Shown: one piece after another, positions 8,425-17,706 of the stretch
How positions within the stretch are numbered: the stretch's first letter is position 1
How the letters are laid out: every line of letters starts with the position of its first letter
NCBI RefSeq assembly: GCF_000022145.1
Contig: NC_011891.1
Span: forward strand, 3,826,501-3,890,500
DNA: 64,000 nucleotides
Direction: 5' to 3'
From: Anaeromyxobacter dehalogenans 2CP-1
GTDB taxonomy: Bacteria; Myxococcota; Myxococcia; Myxococcales; Anaeromyxobacteraceae
Notes under the pieces: model-generated
The model's database searches: none
Seen by the model: the letters and a program-made list of their open reading frames with translations, nothing else
What the model was told of the DNA's origin: nothing
Translations under genes and position numbers: made by a program

Positions 8425-8628
8425 TCAGTTCGCGGCCTTGACCGGCTTCTCGGAAGGCGCCTGCGCGGTCTTCGGCTGCGCCTTCTTCTCCGCCTTGGCG
8501 ACGGCGGTGGTCTTCGCCTTCGCGTCGGTGGCCGTGGCCGTGGTGGTCTTCTTCTCGCCGCACGGGAACGCCGGCGACGCGAGCCCGAGCAGCGCGAGCG
8601 CCGTGGCGGCGCGGAACAGCAGCTTCAT
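8425..8628 (-). CDS. Small Lys/Ala/Thr-rich exported peptide (67 aa)
   Basis: A signal peptide of about 22 residues (MKLLFRAATALALLGLASPAFP) precedes CGEKKTTTATAT and a mature part made almost wholly of Lys, Ala, Thr, Pro and Glu. There is no recognised domain. A strong ribosome site GGAAGGAG lies 7 bases before the ATG, and the composition is unlike shadows of neighbouring frames, so I take it as a real gene. It may be a small basic periplasmic or surface peptide; function unknown. It is followed, 148 bases further along on the same strand, by the FAD oxidoreductase. Confidence 0.65.
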   Translation of the reverse strand: MKLLFRAATALALLGLASPAFPCGEKKTTTATATDAKAKTTAVAKAEKKAQPKTAQAPSEKPVKAAN

Positions 8629-8955
8629 GGGAGGCTCCTTCCGCTCCTCGCCGCCCCGGGGATCGGGGCGACTCGAGGCCCATGTCCGCCGGGCCTCGCC
8701 GCCGCAACCGCGCCGTCCGTGAACGTCCGCTTGCGCCCCCACGGCGCGCCGCGGCAGGGGGCGGGCGCGCGCTGGCCGGGCGCAGCACCGGGACGGCCGC
8801 CGCCGAGGTGCTCCGGGCGCCCACCTCTCGCCCTGACGACGCACGCCGTCGCCGAATTCGCAGGTGGCCTGCGCCGGAGCGCGGGGGTCTACTGCGCGAT
8901 CGCGCGTGTCCCACGTTCCGGCGACACGCCTCCCCCTCCACGAAGGAGCATCTCG
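8629..8955. other. Divergent intergenic region, no gene seen
   Basis: The 327 bases between the small exported peptide (minus) and the lipoprotein gene (plus) should hold promoters for both. I see no convincing -35/-10 pair, repeat or conserved reading frame. GAAGGAG just before 8956 is the ribosome site of the next gene. Confidence 0.6.
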
Positions 8956-10389
8956 ATGAAGCGCCTCCTCCTCCTCGCCGCCGTCGCCACGGCTACCGCC
9001 TGCGGCGGCGGCTCCGACAAGAAGGACCCGAACTGCAACCCGGCGGATCCGGCGGCCTGCGCCGACGGGCTGGTCTGCGAGGTGGTCCAGGGCGTCGGGA
9101 CGCGCTGCGCGTCGCCGGTGGTGATCACCGGGGTGGTGTACGACCTGTCGCTCGGCCTGGAGGCCGGGCCGATCGAGGGCGCGCGCGTGGTCCCGCTCGA
9201 CGTGAACGGCGCGCCGGTCGGCTCCGCCGCCACCACCGACGCGACCGGCGCCTACTCGGTGCAGGTGCCGGCCGAGCGCGACGCGAACCTCGCGCCGGTC
9301 TCCGGGCACGTGACGCTGCGCGCCGACGCCGACGGGTTCGCCACCTTCCCGTCCGGCATCCGCTCGGCGGTGCCCGTCGATCTCTCGGCGGCGACGGAGG
9401 TGAACGCGGCCACCACGCAGTGGGTGGTGGCGTCCTCGCTCACCGACGTCGGCCTCGACCCGACCAGCGGCGCGGGCACCGGGCGCCTCCACGGCAACGC
9501 CGCGCAGGCCACCGCCGGCGCGCTCGTCGTGGCCGAGCGCACCGACGGCACGGTCCGCACCGGCGTCGCGGACGCCTCCGGCGACTACGTGATCTTCAAC
9601 GTCCCCGCCGGCGACTGGACGGTGCAGGGATACACGCAGGGCGTGAACTACCAGCCGGCGCCGGTGGCCGGGCTCACCGATCTGGAGGACCGGCAGGTGG
9701 ACCTGGTGGTGAAGAACCGCGCCGCCGCCACGGTCACCGGCAGCATCCAGCCGACCGGCCAGAACCAGCCGGCCGCGCTCGACACCACGGTGGTGCTGGT
9801 GGTCCGCGCCACCTACGACGTCGAGCTCGATCGCGGCGAGTCGCCCCCGGGCCTGGTGGCGCGCCTGACGAACGCCACCGGGACCCGGTTCAGCGTCCCC
9901 GGCGTGCCGGACGGTGAGTACACGGTGCTCGCGGCGTTCGGGACCGACGGCTACATCCGCGACGTCTCCGGCATCGGCGGCACCGCGCCGGTCGAGGTGC
10001 TGGTCGAGAACGGCGTCATGACCAGCGCGCCGGGCGCGTTCAAGATCACCGGCGCGGTGAGCTTCGCCGACCCCGGGATCTCCCCGTCCACCGGGACCGT
10101 GGGCGAGACGCTGGTCACCGACGCCTCCACCCCGACGTTCGCCTGGCAGGCCTACCCGTCCGCCACCGGCGGCTTCGACCTGGTGGTGTTCGACTCGCTC
10201 GGCACGCCGGTGTGGGCGCCGGCGCGGCTCGCGGCGGCGACGCTGTCCGTCCCCTACGCCGGCGCCGCGCTCGAGGCTGGCCGCACCTACCAGGTGCGGG
10301 TGACGGCGTACGACAACGCCGGCATGGCGGTCTCCCGCTCCGAGGACCTCCTCGGCGTGTTCACCTACGTCCCGCCTGCGGCCCCGTAG
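8956..10389 (+). CDS. Lipoprotein with carboxypeptidase-regulatory-like domains (477 aa)
   Basis: The signal sequence ends in a lipobox-like ATAC with the lipidated cysteine at residue 16, followed by GGGSDKKD, a usual outer-membrane lipoprotein tether. Next comes a short Cys-containing segment (CNPADPAACADGLVC). After it are at least three beta-sandwich modules of carboxypeptidase-regulatory/transthyretin type, recognisable by GxxVxLxxxxxxxxxxATTDATGAYSVQVP and GDYVIFNVPAGDWTVQGY, and then a fibronectin-III-like C-terminal domain. No enzymatic motif is present, so a structural or ligand-binding surface role is likely. GAAGGAG lies 7 bases before the ATG. Such lipoproteins are abundant in myxobacteria; partner unknown. 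Confidence 0.8.
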   Translation: MKRLLLLAAVATATACGGGSDKKDPNCNPADPAACADGLVCEVVQGVGTRCASPVVITGVVYDLSLGLEAGPIEGARVVPLDVNGAPVGSAATTDATGAYSVQVPAERDANLAPVSGHVTLRADADGFATFPSGIRSAVPVDLSAATEVNAATTQWVVASSLTDVGLDPTSGAGTGRLHGNAAQATAGALVVAERTDGTVRTGVADASGDYVIFNVPAGDWTVQGYTQGVNYQPAPVAGLTDLEDRQVDLVVKNRAAATVTGSIQPTGQNQPAALDTTVVLVVRATYDVELDRGESPPGLVARLTNATGTRFSVPGVPDGEYTVLAAFGTDGYIRDVSGIGGTAPVEVLVENGVMTSAPGAFKITGAVSFADPGISPSTGTVGETLVTDASTPTFAWQAYPSATGGFDLVVFDSLGTPVWAPARLAAATLSVPYAGAALEAGRTYQVRVTAYDNAGMAVSRSEDLLGVFTYVPPAAP

Positions 10390-10409
10390 CCCGGCGGCCG
10401 CCGCGCGCG

Positions 10410-10437
10410 CGGCACCGGGCTCCCGGTCCCGGTGCCG
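10410..10437 (+). terminator. Hairpin after the lipoprotein gene
   Basis: A perfect 10-bp stem, CGGCACCGGG/CCCGGTGCCG, with an 8-base loop starts 20 bases after the stop at 10389. There is no U-tract. It separates the lipoprotein from the lemA transcript. Confidence 0.5.
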
Positions 10438-10524
10438 CCGCGCGCGTCTCACCCCCTCCCACCCCGCGGCTGTGGCATCCTCCGGTTCGCGCGCGGTGCG
10501 TCCGCTGCGCCAGGAGGGAAACCC

Positions 10525-11106
10525 ATGGCCGTGGTGCTCGTGCTGCTCGGGCTGGTGGTGCTGGTGGCGCTCGCCGCCGTCGGCATCTACAACGGGCTCG
10601 TCACGCGGCGGAACGCGTACAAGAACGCGTACAGCCAGATCGACGTCCAGCTCAAGCGGCGGTACGACCTCATCCCGAACCTGGTCGAGACCGCGCGCGG
10701 CTACCTGAAGCACGAGCGCGAGACGCTCGAGGCGGTGGTCGCGGCCCGGAACGGCGCCGCCGCGGCCGCCCGCGCGGCGGCGGCGAACCCGGGGGACCCG
10801 CAGGCCATGAACGCGCTCTCCGGGGCCGAGGGCGCGCTCGCCGGCGTGCTCACCCGCTTCCTCGCGGTGGCCGAGGCGTACCCGGATCTCAAGGCGAACC
10901 AGAACATGCTGGCGCTGCAGGAGGAGCTGACCTCCACCGAGAACCGGATCGCGTTCGCGCGCCAGGCCTACAACGACGCGGTCATGGCCTACAACAACGC
11001 CCGCGAGACGTTCCCCGGCGTGCTGCTCGCCGGCGGCTTCCCGCCCGCCACGTCGTTCGAGCTGCAGGGCGCCGCCGAGCGCGAGCCGGTGCGGGTGCAG
11101 TTCTAG
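10525..11106 (+). CDS. lemA: LemA family membrane protein (193 aa)
   Basis: One N-terminal transmembrane segment (residues 2-22, very rich in Val and Leu) is followed by the LemA signature YNGLVTRRNAYKNAYSQIDV, then QLKRRYDLIPNLVETARGY and, further on, ELTSTENRIAFARQAYNDAV. The family is a helical-bundle membrane protein of unsettled biochemical role, often beside M48/HtpX-like proteases or TPM-domain genes. Here the next gene, 3 bases downstream, is such a protease, so the two are surely one operon. AGGAGGG lies 6 bases before the ATG at 10525; an upstream reading from 10432 has no site. Length is normal for the family. Confidence 0.9.
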   Translation: MAVVLVLLGLVVLVALAAVGIYNGLVTRRNAYKNAYSQIDVQLKRRYDLIPNLVETARGYLKHERETLEAVVAARNGAAAAARAAAANPGDPQAMNALSGAEGALAGVLTRFLAVAEAYPDLKANQNMLALQEELTSTENRIAFARQAYNDAVMAYNNARETFPGVLLAGGFPPATSFELQGAAEREPVRVQF

Positions 11107-11109
11107 CCG

Positions 11110-13131
11110 ATGGCCGCCCAGGCCCCGCCCGCCGGGCGGGTCACGCTGGACTTCTTCGCCGCCCAGCGGAACGCCCGCCGGCGCACCACCGTCCTCGTGA
11201 TCGCGTTCGCGGTGGCGCTCGCCGCCGTCATCGCGGTGGTCTACCTCGCGCTCGCCGTGGCGCTCGGGCTGGGCGCCGGCGCGGGCGGCGGCGGGTGGGC
11301 GGTGGACGGGTCCGGCGCGGTGTACGGCCCGCCGCTCCTCCAGCCCGGCCTGCTCGCGCTCACCGCGCTCGGCGTCGGCGCGGTCACCGGGGTGGGCGGC
11401 GCGTGGCACGCGGCGCGGCTCTCGGCGGGCGGCGGCGCCGCGGTGGCGGAGCTGCTGGGCGGCACGCCGGTCGACCGCGCCACCCGGGATCCCGCCGAGC
11501 GGCGCCTCGTCAACGTGACGGAGGAGATGGCCCTCGCCGCCGGGATGCCGGTGCCGCGGCTCTACGTGCTCCGCGGCGAGGCCGGCATCAACGCGTTCGC
11601 GGCCGGCCACACGCCCGGTCACAGCGTGGTGGCGGTGACGCGGGGCGCGCTGGAGCGGCTCACCCGCGACGAGCTGCAGGGCGTGGTGGCCCACGAGCTG
11701 TCGCACGTGCTGAACGCGGACACGCGCATCGACCTGCGGCTCATGGCGGCGGTGGGCGGGCTCGGGTTCCTGACGCTGCTCGGGCGGCTGCTCCTCGACG
11801 TCGACTCCGGGCCGCGCCGCTCGCGCGATCGCAACCGCGGCGCCATCGCGCTGGTCGGGCTGGGGCTGCTCGTCGCCGGCGCCATGGGCAGCCTGTGCGG
11901 CCGGCTGGTCCGCTTCGCGGTGGCGCGGCAGCGCGAGTGGCTGGCGGACGCGTCGGCGGTGCAGTTCACGCGCAACCCGGACGGCCTGGCGGGCGCGCTC
12001 CGGAAGATCGCGGCGGAGGGGTCGGCGGTGTCCGGGCCGCACGTCGCCGAGGCGGCGCACCTGTTCTTCGCGCGGGCCTCGGGCGGCCTCCTCGCCGGCC
12101 TGTTCTCCACGCACCCGCCCATCGAGGAGCGCCTCCGCCGGATCGCGCCGCACCTCGCCGGCGCCCCCCTCTCCCGCGCCACGGCGGCCTCCGCGGAGGC
12201 GTCGCCGCCCCGCCCTGCGCCGGCCCCGGCCGCTGCGCAGGCGCCGGACCGCGCCGGCGAGGCGGGGCTCGCGGGCGGACCGGCGGAGCCGGCGTCGGCG
12301 CCGCCCGCGTCCGCGCTCCTGGCGGACCACCTCCCCCGCGCGGCCGGGCTGCTCTCGGGCCTCCCGCCCGCGCTCGCGGCGGCGGCGCGCGAGCCGTTCG
12401 GCGCGCGCGGCCTCGCCTGCGCGCTGCTCGTGGACGCGGCGGCGCCGGTGCGCGCGGCGCAGCTCGCGTACCTCGAGCGGAACGACCGGGCGCTCCGTGC
12501 CGAGGTGGAGCGGCTCCTCCCCGCGCTCTCGGGGCTGGATCGCACCGCCCGCAACGCGCTCCTCGCGCTGGCGCTCCCGGCGCTCGACGCGCTCTCGCCG
12601 GCGCAGGGCACCGCGCTCGCCGCCGACCTCCGCGCGCTCGCCGCCGCGGACCGCGCCGTGTCGCCCTACGAGCTGGCCGTGCTCCGCGCCGTCCTCCGGC
12701 GGCTCTCCCGCGGCGCCGGCGCGCCGCCCCGGGCGCTCCTGCGCACCGTCGAGGAGGCGGGGCCGGAGTGCCTGGAGCTGCTCTCCTGCCTGGCGTGGAC
12801 CGGCGGGCGCGACGCGGCCGCGGCGCAGGCCGCGCTCGACGCCGGCGCGCGGGCGCTGGGTGCGCGCGGGCCGTGGCGGGTCCTCCCGCGCGACCGGCTC
12901 GGGCTCGGGCGCCTCGAGACCGCGCTCGACCGGCTCGACGCGGCGTCACCCTCAGTGAAGTCCGCGACGCTGGAGGCGTGCTCGGCCGTGGTCCGGGCCG
13001 ACGGGCGCGTCGGCGCGGACGAGGCCGAGCTGGTCCGGGCGGTCGCTGCCTCGCTCGGCCTACCCTTTCCGCCCGGGCTGGAGGCGGCCACCGCGCCCGG
13101 GGCGGACGCCCTGGCGCCCCCGCTCAGTTGA
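11110..13131 (+). CDS. Membrane M48 (HtpX-like) metalloprotease with C-terminal TerB-like domain (673 aa)
   Basis: Zinc protease of the membrane quality-control class. HELSH at 195-199 gives two zinc ligands and the general base; the third ligand is probably E276 in QREWLADASAV, the expected second motif. Two N-terminal hydrophobic segments (about 30-60 and 75-95) and a third near 250-270 anchor it, as in HtpX. THPPIEERLRRI, a typical end of the M48 domain, lies near residue 340. Beyond it a Pro/Ala linker leads to about 280 further residues that HtpX lacks, ending in SATLEACSAVVRADGRVGADEAELVRAV, which resembles the TerB/tellurite-resistance helical domain with its acidic metal-binding pattern. 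Its stop overlaps the convergent DUF2203 gene by 8 bases. Confidence 0.85.
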   Translation: MAAQAPPAGRVTLDFFAAQRNARRRTTVLVIAFAVALAAVIAVVYLALAVALGLGAGAGGGGWAVDGSGAVYGPPLLQPGLLALTALGVGAVTGVGGAWHAARLSAGGGAAVAELLGGTPVDRATRDPAERRLVNVTEEMALAAGMPVPRLYVLRGEAGINAFAAGHTPGHSVVAVTRGALERLTRDELQGVVAHELSHVLNADTRIDLRLMAAVGGLGFLTLLGRLLLDVDSGPRRSRDRNRGAIALVGLGLLVAGAMGSLCGRLVRFAVARQREWLADASAVQFTRNPDGLAGALRKIAAEGSAVSGPHVAEAAHLFFARASGGLLAGLFSTHPPIEERLRRIAPHLAGAPLSRATAASAEASPPRPAPAPAAAQAPDRAGEAGLAGGPAEPASAPPASALLADHLPRAAGLLSGLPPALAAAAREPFGARGLACALLVDAAAPVRAAQLAYLERNDRALRAEVERLLPALSGLDRTARNALLALALPALDALSPAQGTALAADLRALAAADRAVSPYELAVLRAVLRRLSRGAGAPPRALLRTVEEAGPECLELLSCLAWTGGRDAAAAQAALDAGARALGARGPWRVLPRDRLGLGRLETALDRLDAASPSVKSATLEACSAVVRADGRVGADEAELVRAVAASLGLPFPPGLEAATAPGADALAPPLS

Positions 13132-13567
13132 AGAACGCGGGCGGCCGGACCGTCACGCCCTCGATCGGCTGCCGGGCGGCGAACCCCGCGTCCACGGGGT
13201 GCCAGTGCGACACCGCCGGCTCCCCGAACTGCCAGCACAGGAACACCGGCTCGCCGTCCTGGAGCGAGTAGAAGTCCACCAGGCCGGCCTCGAGGTCCTT
13301 CACCAGGCACCCGAGGCCGTTGATGCGCTCCACCGCCGCGCCGAGCTGGTCGGCGAGCGCGCGCAGCCGCTGCGCGTCCTCCCCGTGCCCGGCCGGGCCC
13401 GGCTCGCCCCGCTGCAGGACGGCCATCGCGACCTCGGCGCCGCCCAGCGCCTCCACGCACGCGACCATGTCGGCGCGCACCTGGGCGACCCGCCCGAACT
13501 CGATCTCGAGGTCGGACACGAGGTCGTTCGCCTCCTCGACGGTGAAGTACCGGGGGCCCTCGTCCAT
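13124..13567 (-). CDS. DUF2203 family protein (147 aa)
   Basis: The core YFTVEEANDLVSDLEIEFGRV at the start and LGCLVKDLEAGLVDFYSLQDGEPVFLCWQFGEP near the end are the hallmarks of DUF2203, a small cytoplasmic family in which the conserved acidic and aromatic residues of VDF and CWxxGE are kept. The biochemical function is not known. I chose the ATG at 13567, which has GAGG 9 bases upstream; an in-frame ATG at 13585 would add six residues but its GGAG abuts the start codon. It is convergent with the M48 protease and divergent from ffh. Confidence 0.75.
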   Translation of the reverse strand: MDEGPRYFTVEEANDLVSDLEIEFGRVAQVRADMVACVEALGGAEVAMAVLQRGEPGPAGHGEDAQRLRALADQLGAAVERINGLGCLVKDLEAGLVDFYSLQDGEPVFLCWQFGEPAVSHWHPVDAGFAARQPIEGVTVRPPAFFN

Positions 13568-13593
13568 GGGCGGAAACCTCGTCATCTCCGTGT

Positions 13594-13599
13594 TATAAG
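13594..13599 (+). promoter_or_regulatory. Candidate -10 element of ffh (TATAAG)
   Basis: TATAAG at 13594-13599 lies about 41 bases before the preferred ffh start, giving a leader of about 35 bases. No good -35 hexamer is found 16-18 bases upstream, so the call is weak. It does argue against the GTG at 13608, which would sit on the start site itself. Confidence 0.3.
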
Positions 13600-13640
13600 C
13601 GCGGCGCGTGGCCCGACCAGGGCCGAAAGGATCACGCCGA

Positions 13641-15293
<1,653 letters not shown>

Positions 15294-15303
15294 TCCGGAG
15301 CGC

Positions 15304-16206
15304 GTGGTGGACCTGCCCCGCCAGCGCGCGCTCTCGACGTACCGCGCGGCGCCGTTCCGCCCGCCCGCCTGCGCCGGCGCGGTCTACCCCGACGCGCCCG
15401 GCGCGCTCCGCCGCGCGCTCGACGGCTGGCTGGCGCTCCCTGCCGGCGCCCCGGCCGCGTCGACCCCGCCCCCCGGCGTGGTGGTGGCGCCGCACATCGA
15501 CTACGCGCGCGGCGCCGCCGGCTACGCGCACGCGTACCGGGCGCTCGAGGCGAGCCGGGCCGACCTGTTCGTGATCTTCGGCACCGCCCACGCCACCCCG
15601 CCGCGCCCGTTCACGCTCACCCGCCTCGACTACGGCACGCCGCTCGGGCCGGTCCGCACAGACCGCGCGCTGGTGGACGCGCTCTGCACGACGCTCGGCG
15701 AGGACGCGCTGCTCGGGGACGAGCTCGTCCACCGCGACGAGCACTCGGTCGAGCTGCAGGCGGTGATCCTGGCCCACCGGCTGCGCCGGCCGTTCACCGT
15801 GCTGCCGGTGCTCTGCTCCGCCATCGGCCACCTCGCCGACCCGCGCGCCGCGACCGCCCCGTTCCTCGGCGCGCTCGGCCGCGCGGTGGCCGGCCGCCGG
15901 GTGTGCTGGGTGGCGGCCGCCGACCTCGCCCACGTCGGCCCCCTCTACGGCGACGCGCGCCCGCCCGCGCCGGCCGAGCTGGCCGCGCTCGCGGCGGCGG
16001 ACCGGCGCACGCTCCGCTACGTCGAGGCCGGCGACGCGGCGGGCTTCCACCGCGACGCGGTCCGCGACGGCGCGCGCCGGCGGCTCTGCGGGATCGCCCC
16101 GATCTACGCGGCGCTCCGCGCGGCCGGCGCCGGCGCGCGGCTGCTCCACTACCAGCAGTGGACCGACGGCGTCGACTCGGTGTCCTTCGCCGCGGCCGCC
16201 GGCTGA
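15304..16206 (+). CDS. MEMO family protein (AmmeMemoRadiSam system protein B) (300 aa)
   Basis: The dioxygenase-like MEMO fold is shown by AGAVYP near the start, VVAPHIDYARGAAGYAHAYR, FVIFGTAHA, DEHSVELQAVIL and VAAADLAHVG. In this family the conserved histidines of PHxDYxxG, GTAHA and DEHS line a metal-like pocket. MEMO proteins occur with AMMECR1 and radical-SAM partners; neither partner is seen in this window. It starts 11 bases after ffh and is probably in the same transcript. The start is GTG at 15304 or the adjacent in-frame GTG at 15307, with CGGAG just upstream. Its stop lies 3 bases from that of the convergent zinc-ribbon gene. Molecular function is unproven. Confidence 0.85.
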   Translation: MVDLPRQRALSTYRAAPFRPPACAGAVYPDAPGALRRALDGWLALPAGAPAASTPPPGVVVAPHIDYARGAAGYAHAYRALEASRADLFVIFGTAHATPPRPFTLTRLDYGTPLGPVRTDRALVDALCTTLGEDALLGDELVHRDEHSVELQAVILAHRLRRPFTVLPVLCSAIGHLADPRAATAPFLGALGRAVAGRRVCWVAAADLAHVGPLYGDARPPAPAELAALAAADRRTLRYVEAGDAAGFHRDAVRDGARRRLCGIAPIYAALRAAGAGARLLHYQQWTDGVDSVSFAAAAG

Positions 16207-16209
16207 CGG

Positions 16210-16407
16210 CTAACCCTCGTCGCCGCCGCGGGCGTCCTCCTCGCCCGCCGCCTCGCCGTACTCGATGGCGCAGCGCGGGCAGAAGGCGTTCGGCGCGGGC
16301 GCGCCGGGCACGGCGATCGTGTCCCCCTCGGCGCCGCACACCTGGCACTCGCCGGCGATGACGACCTCGCCGCGGTCCTGCGGGCTGTTCTTGGTCGGCT
16401 CCCTCAT
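16210..16407 (-). CDS. Small zinc-ribbon protein (65 aa)
   Basis: CxxC pairs at residues 21-24 (CQVC) and 43-46 (CPRC) are 18 residues apart, forming a rubredoxin-like zinc ribbon. The C-terminus is acidic and Gly-rich. Its ATG overlaps the TGA of the upstream 373-residue gene in the sequence ATGA, so translation of the two is coupled and they should act together. Small ribbons of this kind bind nucleic acid or protein, but nothing here says which. Confidence 0.7.
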   Translation of the reverse strand: MREPTKNSPQDRGEVVIAGECQVCGAEGDTIAVPGAPAPNAFCPRCAIEYGEAAGEEDARGGDEG

Positions 16408-17525
16408 GATCCACCTCGCCGTCTGCGCTTCGGCACCACCAGGCCGCGCGAGAGGCGCCGGAGCACGCGCTTGAGCTGCCGGCGCTTGTACCGGTCGTGC
16501 GACGAGTCGCCCGCCTCGTTCGCGATCGCGGTCGCGCGATCCACCACCTGGAACTCCACCAGCGAGAACACGATCCGCCCCAGCTCGTCCGCCATGGGGT
16601 CGAGCGGCGGCAGGAGGTCGTCGATGCGGACCGGCAGGTCCACCACGAAGTTCAGCACCCGGTAGCCGCGGCCGCTGAACTCGTTGCGCGGCTCGGAGGG
16701 ATCGCGCCGCTCCAGGTCCGGCGGGAGCTGCAGCTGGCCGCCGATCTCGGCGCCGCGCGGGTGGCGCTTCAGCAGGTCGACGAAGCGGACCAGGCTGTTC
16801 TGCGTCTGGCCGGGGACGGTGTAGTTGAACGGGAACAGCGTCCGGGTGAGGTGCAGCACCACCGGCGCGATCTGCTCCGGGGTCTCGGTGACGATCCGGT
16901 AGCGCACCCGGTCGAAGATCTGCGCCGCCACCGACTCCTTCTTCGCGATGAGCTTCGTCACCAGCGAGCCGCGCGCCTTCACGCTCCCGGCGAACTCGAG
17001 GATGGGCATCCCCCCGGCCCGCATGCGGGCCGCCTCGCCCATGATGCGGCGGTCCACCCGCTCCGAGAGGTCGCTCTCCCGGGTGGGCGTGCGGAACAGC
17101 AGCTCGCGCGCCTCCAGGTGGTGGATCACGTGCATCACCTTGAGCACGACGCACGCGATGCGCCGGTACTTCCGCGGCTCGGCGACGCCGGAGGCGAGCA
17201 GGAACAGGTCCCGCACGTCGTCCGGCATGGCCACCGGGTCGGCCACCCGGTAGCCGAACGCGTGCCGCAGGTACTCGACCGCCTGGCCCAGGATGGCGCG
17301 CAGGCGGCGCTCGTCCCGCGGGTCCTCCAGGTCGAACAGGTTCAGGCCGAGGAACTCGTCCACCTCGGCGGCGGTGGTGAAGTCCAGGCGGCGCCAGTCC
17401 ACCACCGACCCGCCGCGCAGCACCAGCCGCAGCGCCTCCAGCTCGGCCAGCCCCATCTCCTCGAGCGGGCGGTAGAGAGCGCCCGGAACGGACGGCTGCT
17501 TCGGCTGCTTCAGCTCGAAGGGCAT
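16404..17525 (-). CDS. Conserved myxobacterial protein with possible RelA/SpoT-like core (373 aa)
   Basis: I recall this sequence type as a family largely limited to Myxococcota and relatives (TIGR04552-like); no function is established to my knowledge. The middle, about residues 185-260, reads SVKARGSLVTKLIAKKES, then FDRVRYRIVTETPEQI. This resembles the RelA/SpoT nucleotidyltransferase pattern of a basic R/K-x-x-S-L-x-x-K-L segment followed by D-x-x-x-x-R-I/V. It also has an aromatic-rich C-terminal half and a very basic tail (KRRQLKRVLRRLSRG and KRRRRGGS). No signal peptide or membrane segment. GAGGAGAG precedes the ATG directly, and a TTGACC -35 lies upstream. It is coupled by ATGA to the zinc-ribbon gene. 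Confidence 0.6.
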   Translation of the reverse strand: MPFELKQPKQPSVPGALYRPLEEMGLAELEALRLVLRGGSVVDWRRLDFTTAAEVDEFLGLNLFDLEDPRDERRLRAILGQAVEYLRHAFGYRVADPVAMPDDVRDLFLLASGVAEPRKYRRIACVVLKVMHVIHHLEARELLFRTPTRESDLSERVDRRIMGEAARMRAGGMPILEFAGSVKARGSLVTKLIAKKESVAAQIFDRVRYRIVTETPEQIAPVVLHLTRTLFPFNYTVPGQTQNSLVRFVDLLKRHPRGAEIGGQLQLPPDLERRDPSEPRNEFSGRGYRVLNFVVDLPVRIDDLLPPLDPMADELGRIVFSLVEFQVVDRATAIANEAGDSSHDRYKRRQLKRVLRRLSRGLVVPKRRRRGGS

Positions 17526-17563
17526 CTCTCCTCGGAGGTCGCGGGGCGCGAACGGCGAGGCTG

Positions 17564-17592
17564 AAGATGTCAGCGCGGGGTGGCCGGGTCAA
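17564..17592 (-). promoter_or_regulatory. Candidate promoter of the 373-aa gene
   Basis: On the minus strand TTGACC (17592-17587) is followed after 17 bases by CATCTT (17569-17564), a poor -10. It lies about 40 bases before the start codon at 17525. The -35 match is good and the -10 weak. Confidence 0.3.
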
Positions 17593-17706
17593 GGCACCGA
17601 TGGCCGCACGCGAGCGGCCGCCTGCCGCCACGGGCGGCGCCCGCCGGCCCCGAGCCCGTCCGAGGTCCGGCGGAAGCCCCGCCTGTTCGTGAACGTCGAT
17701 CGGCCG

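Noticed and set aside
13608-13640. GTG at 13608 as the start of ffh
   Set aside because: The added eleven residues are not Ffh-like, and the position almost coincides with the start site implied by TATAAG. The GTG at 13641 has AAAGGA upstream and gives the conserved beginning.
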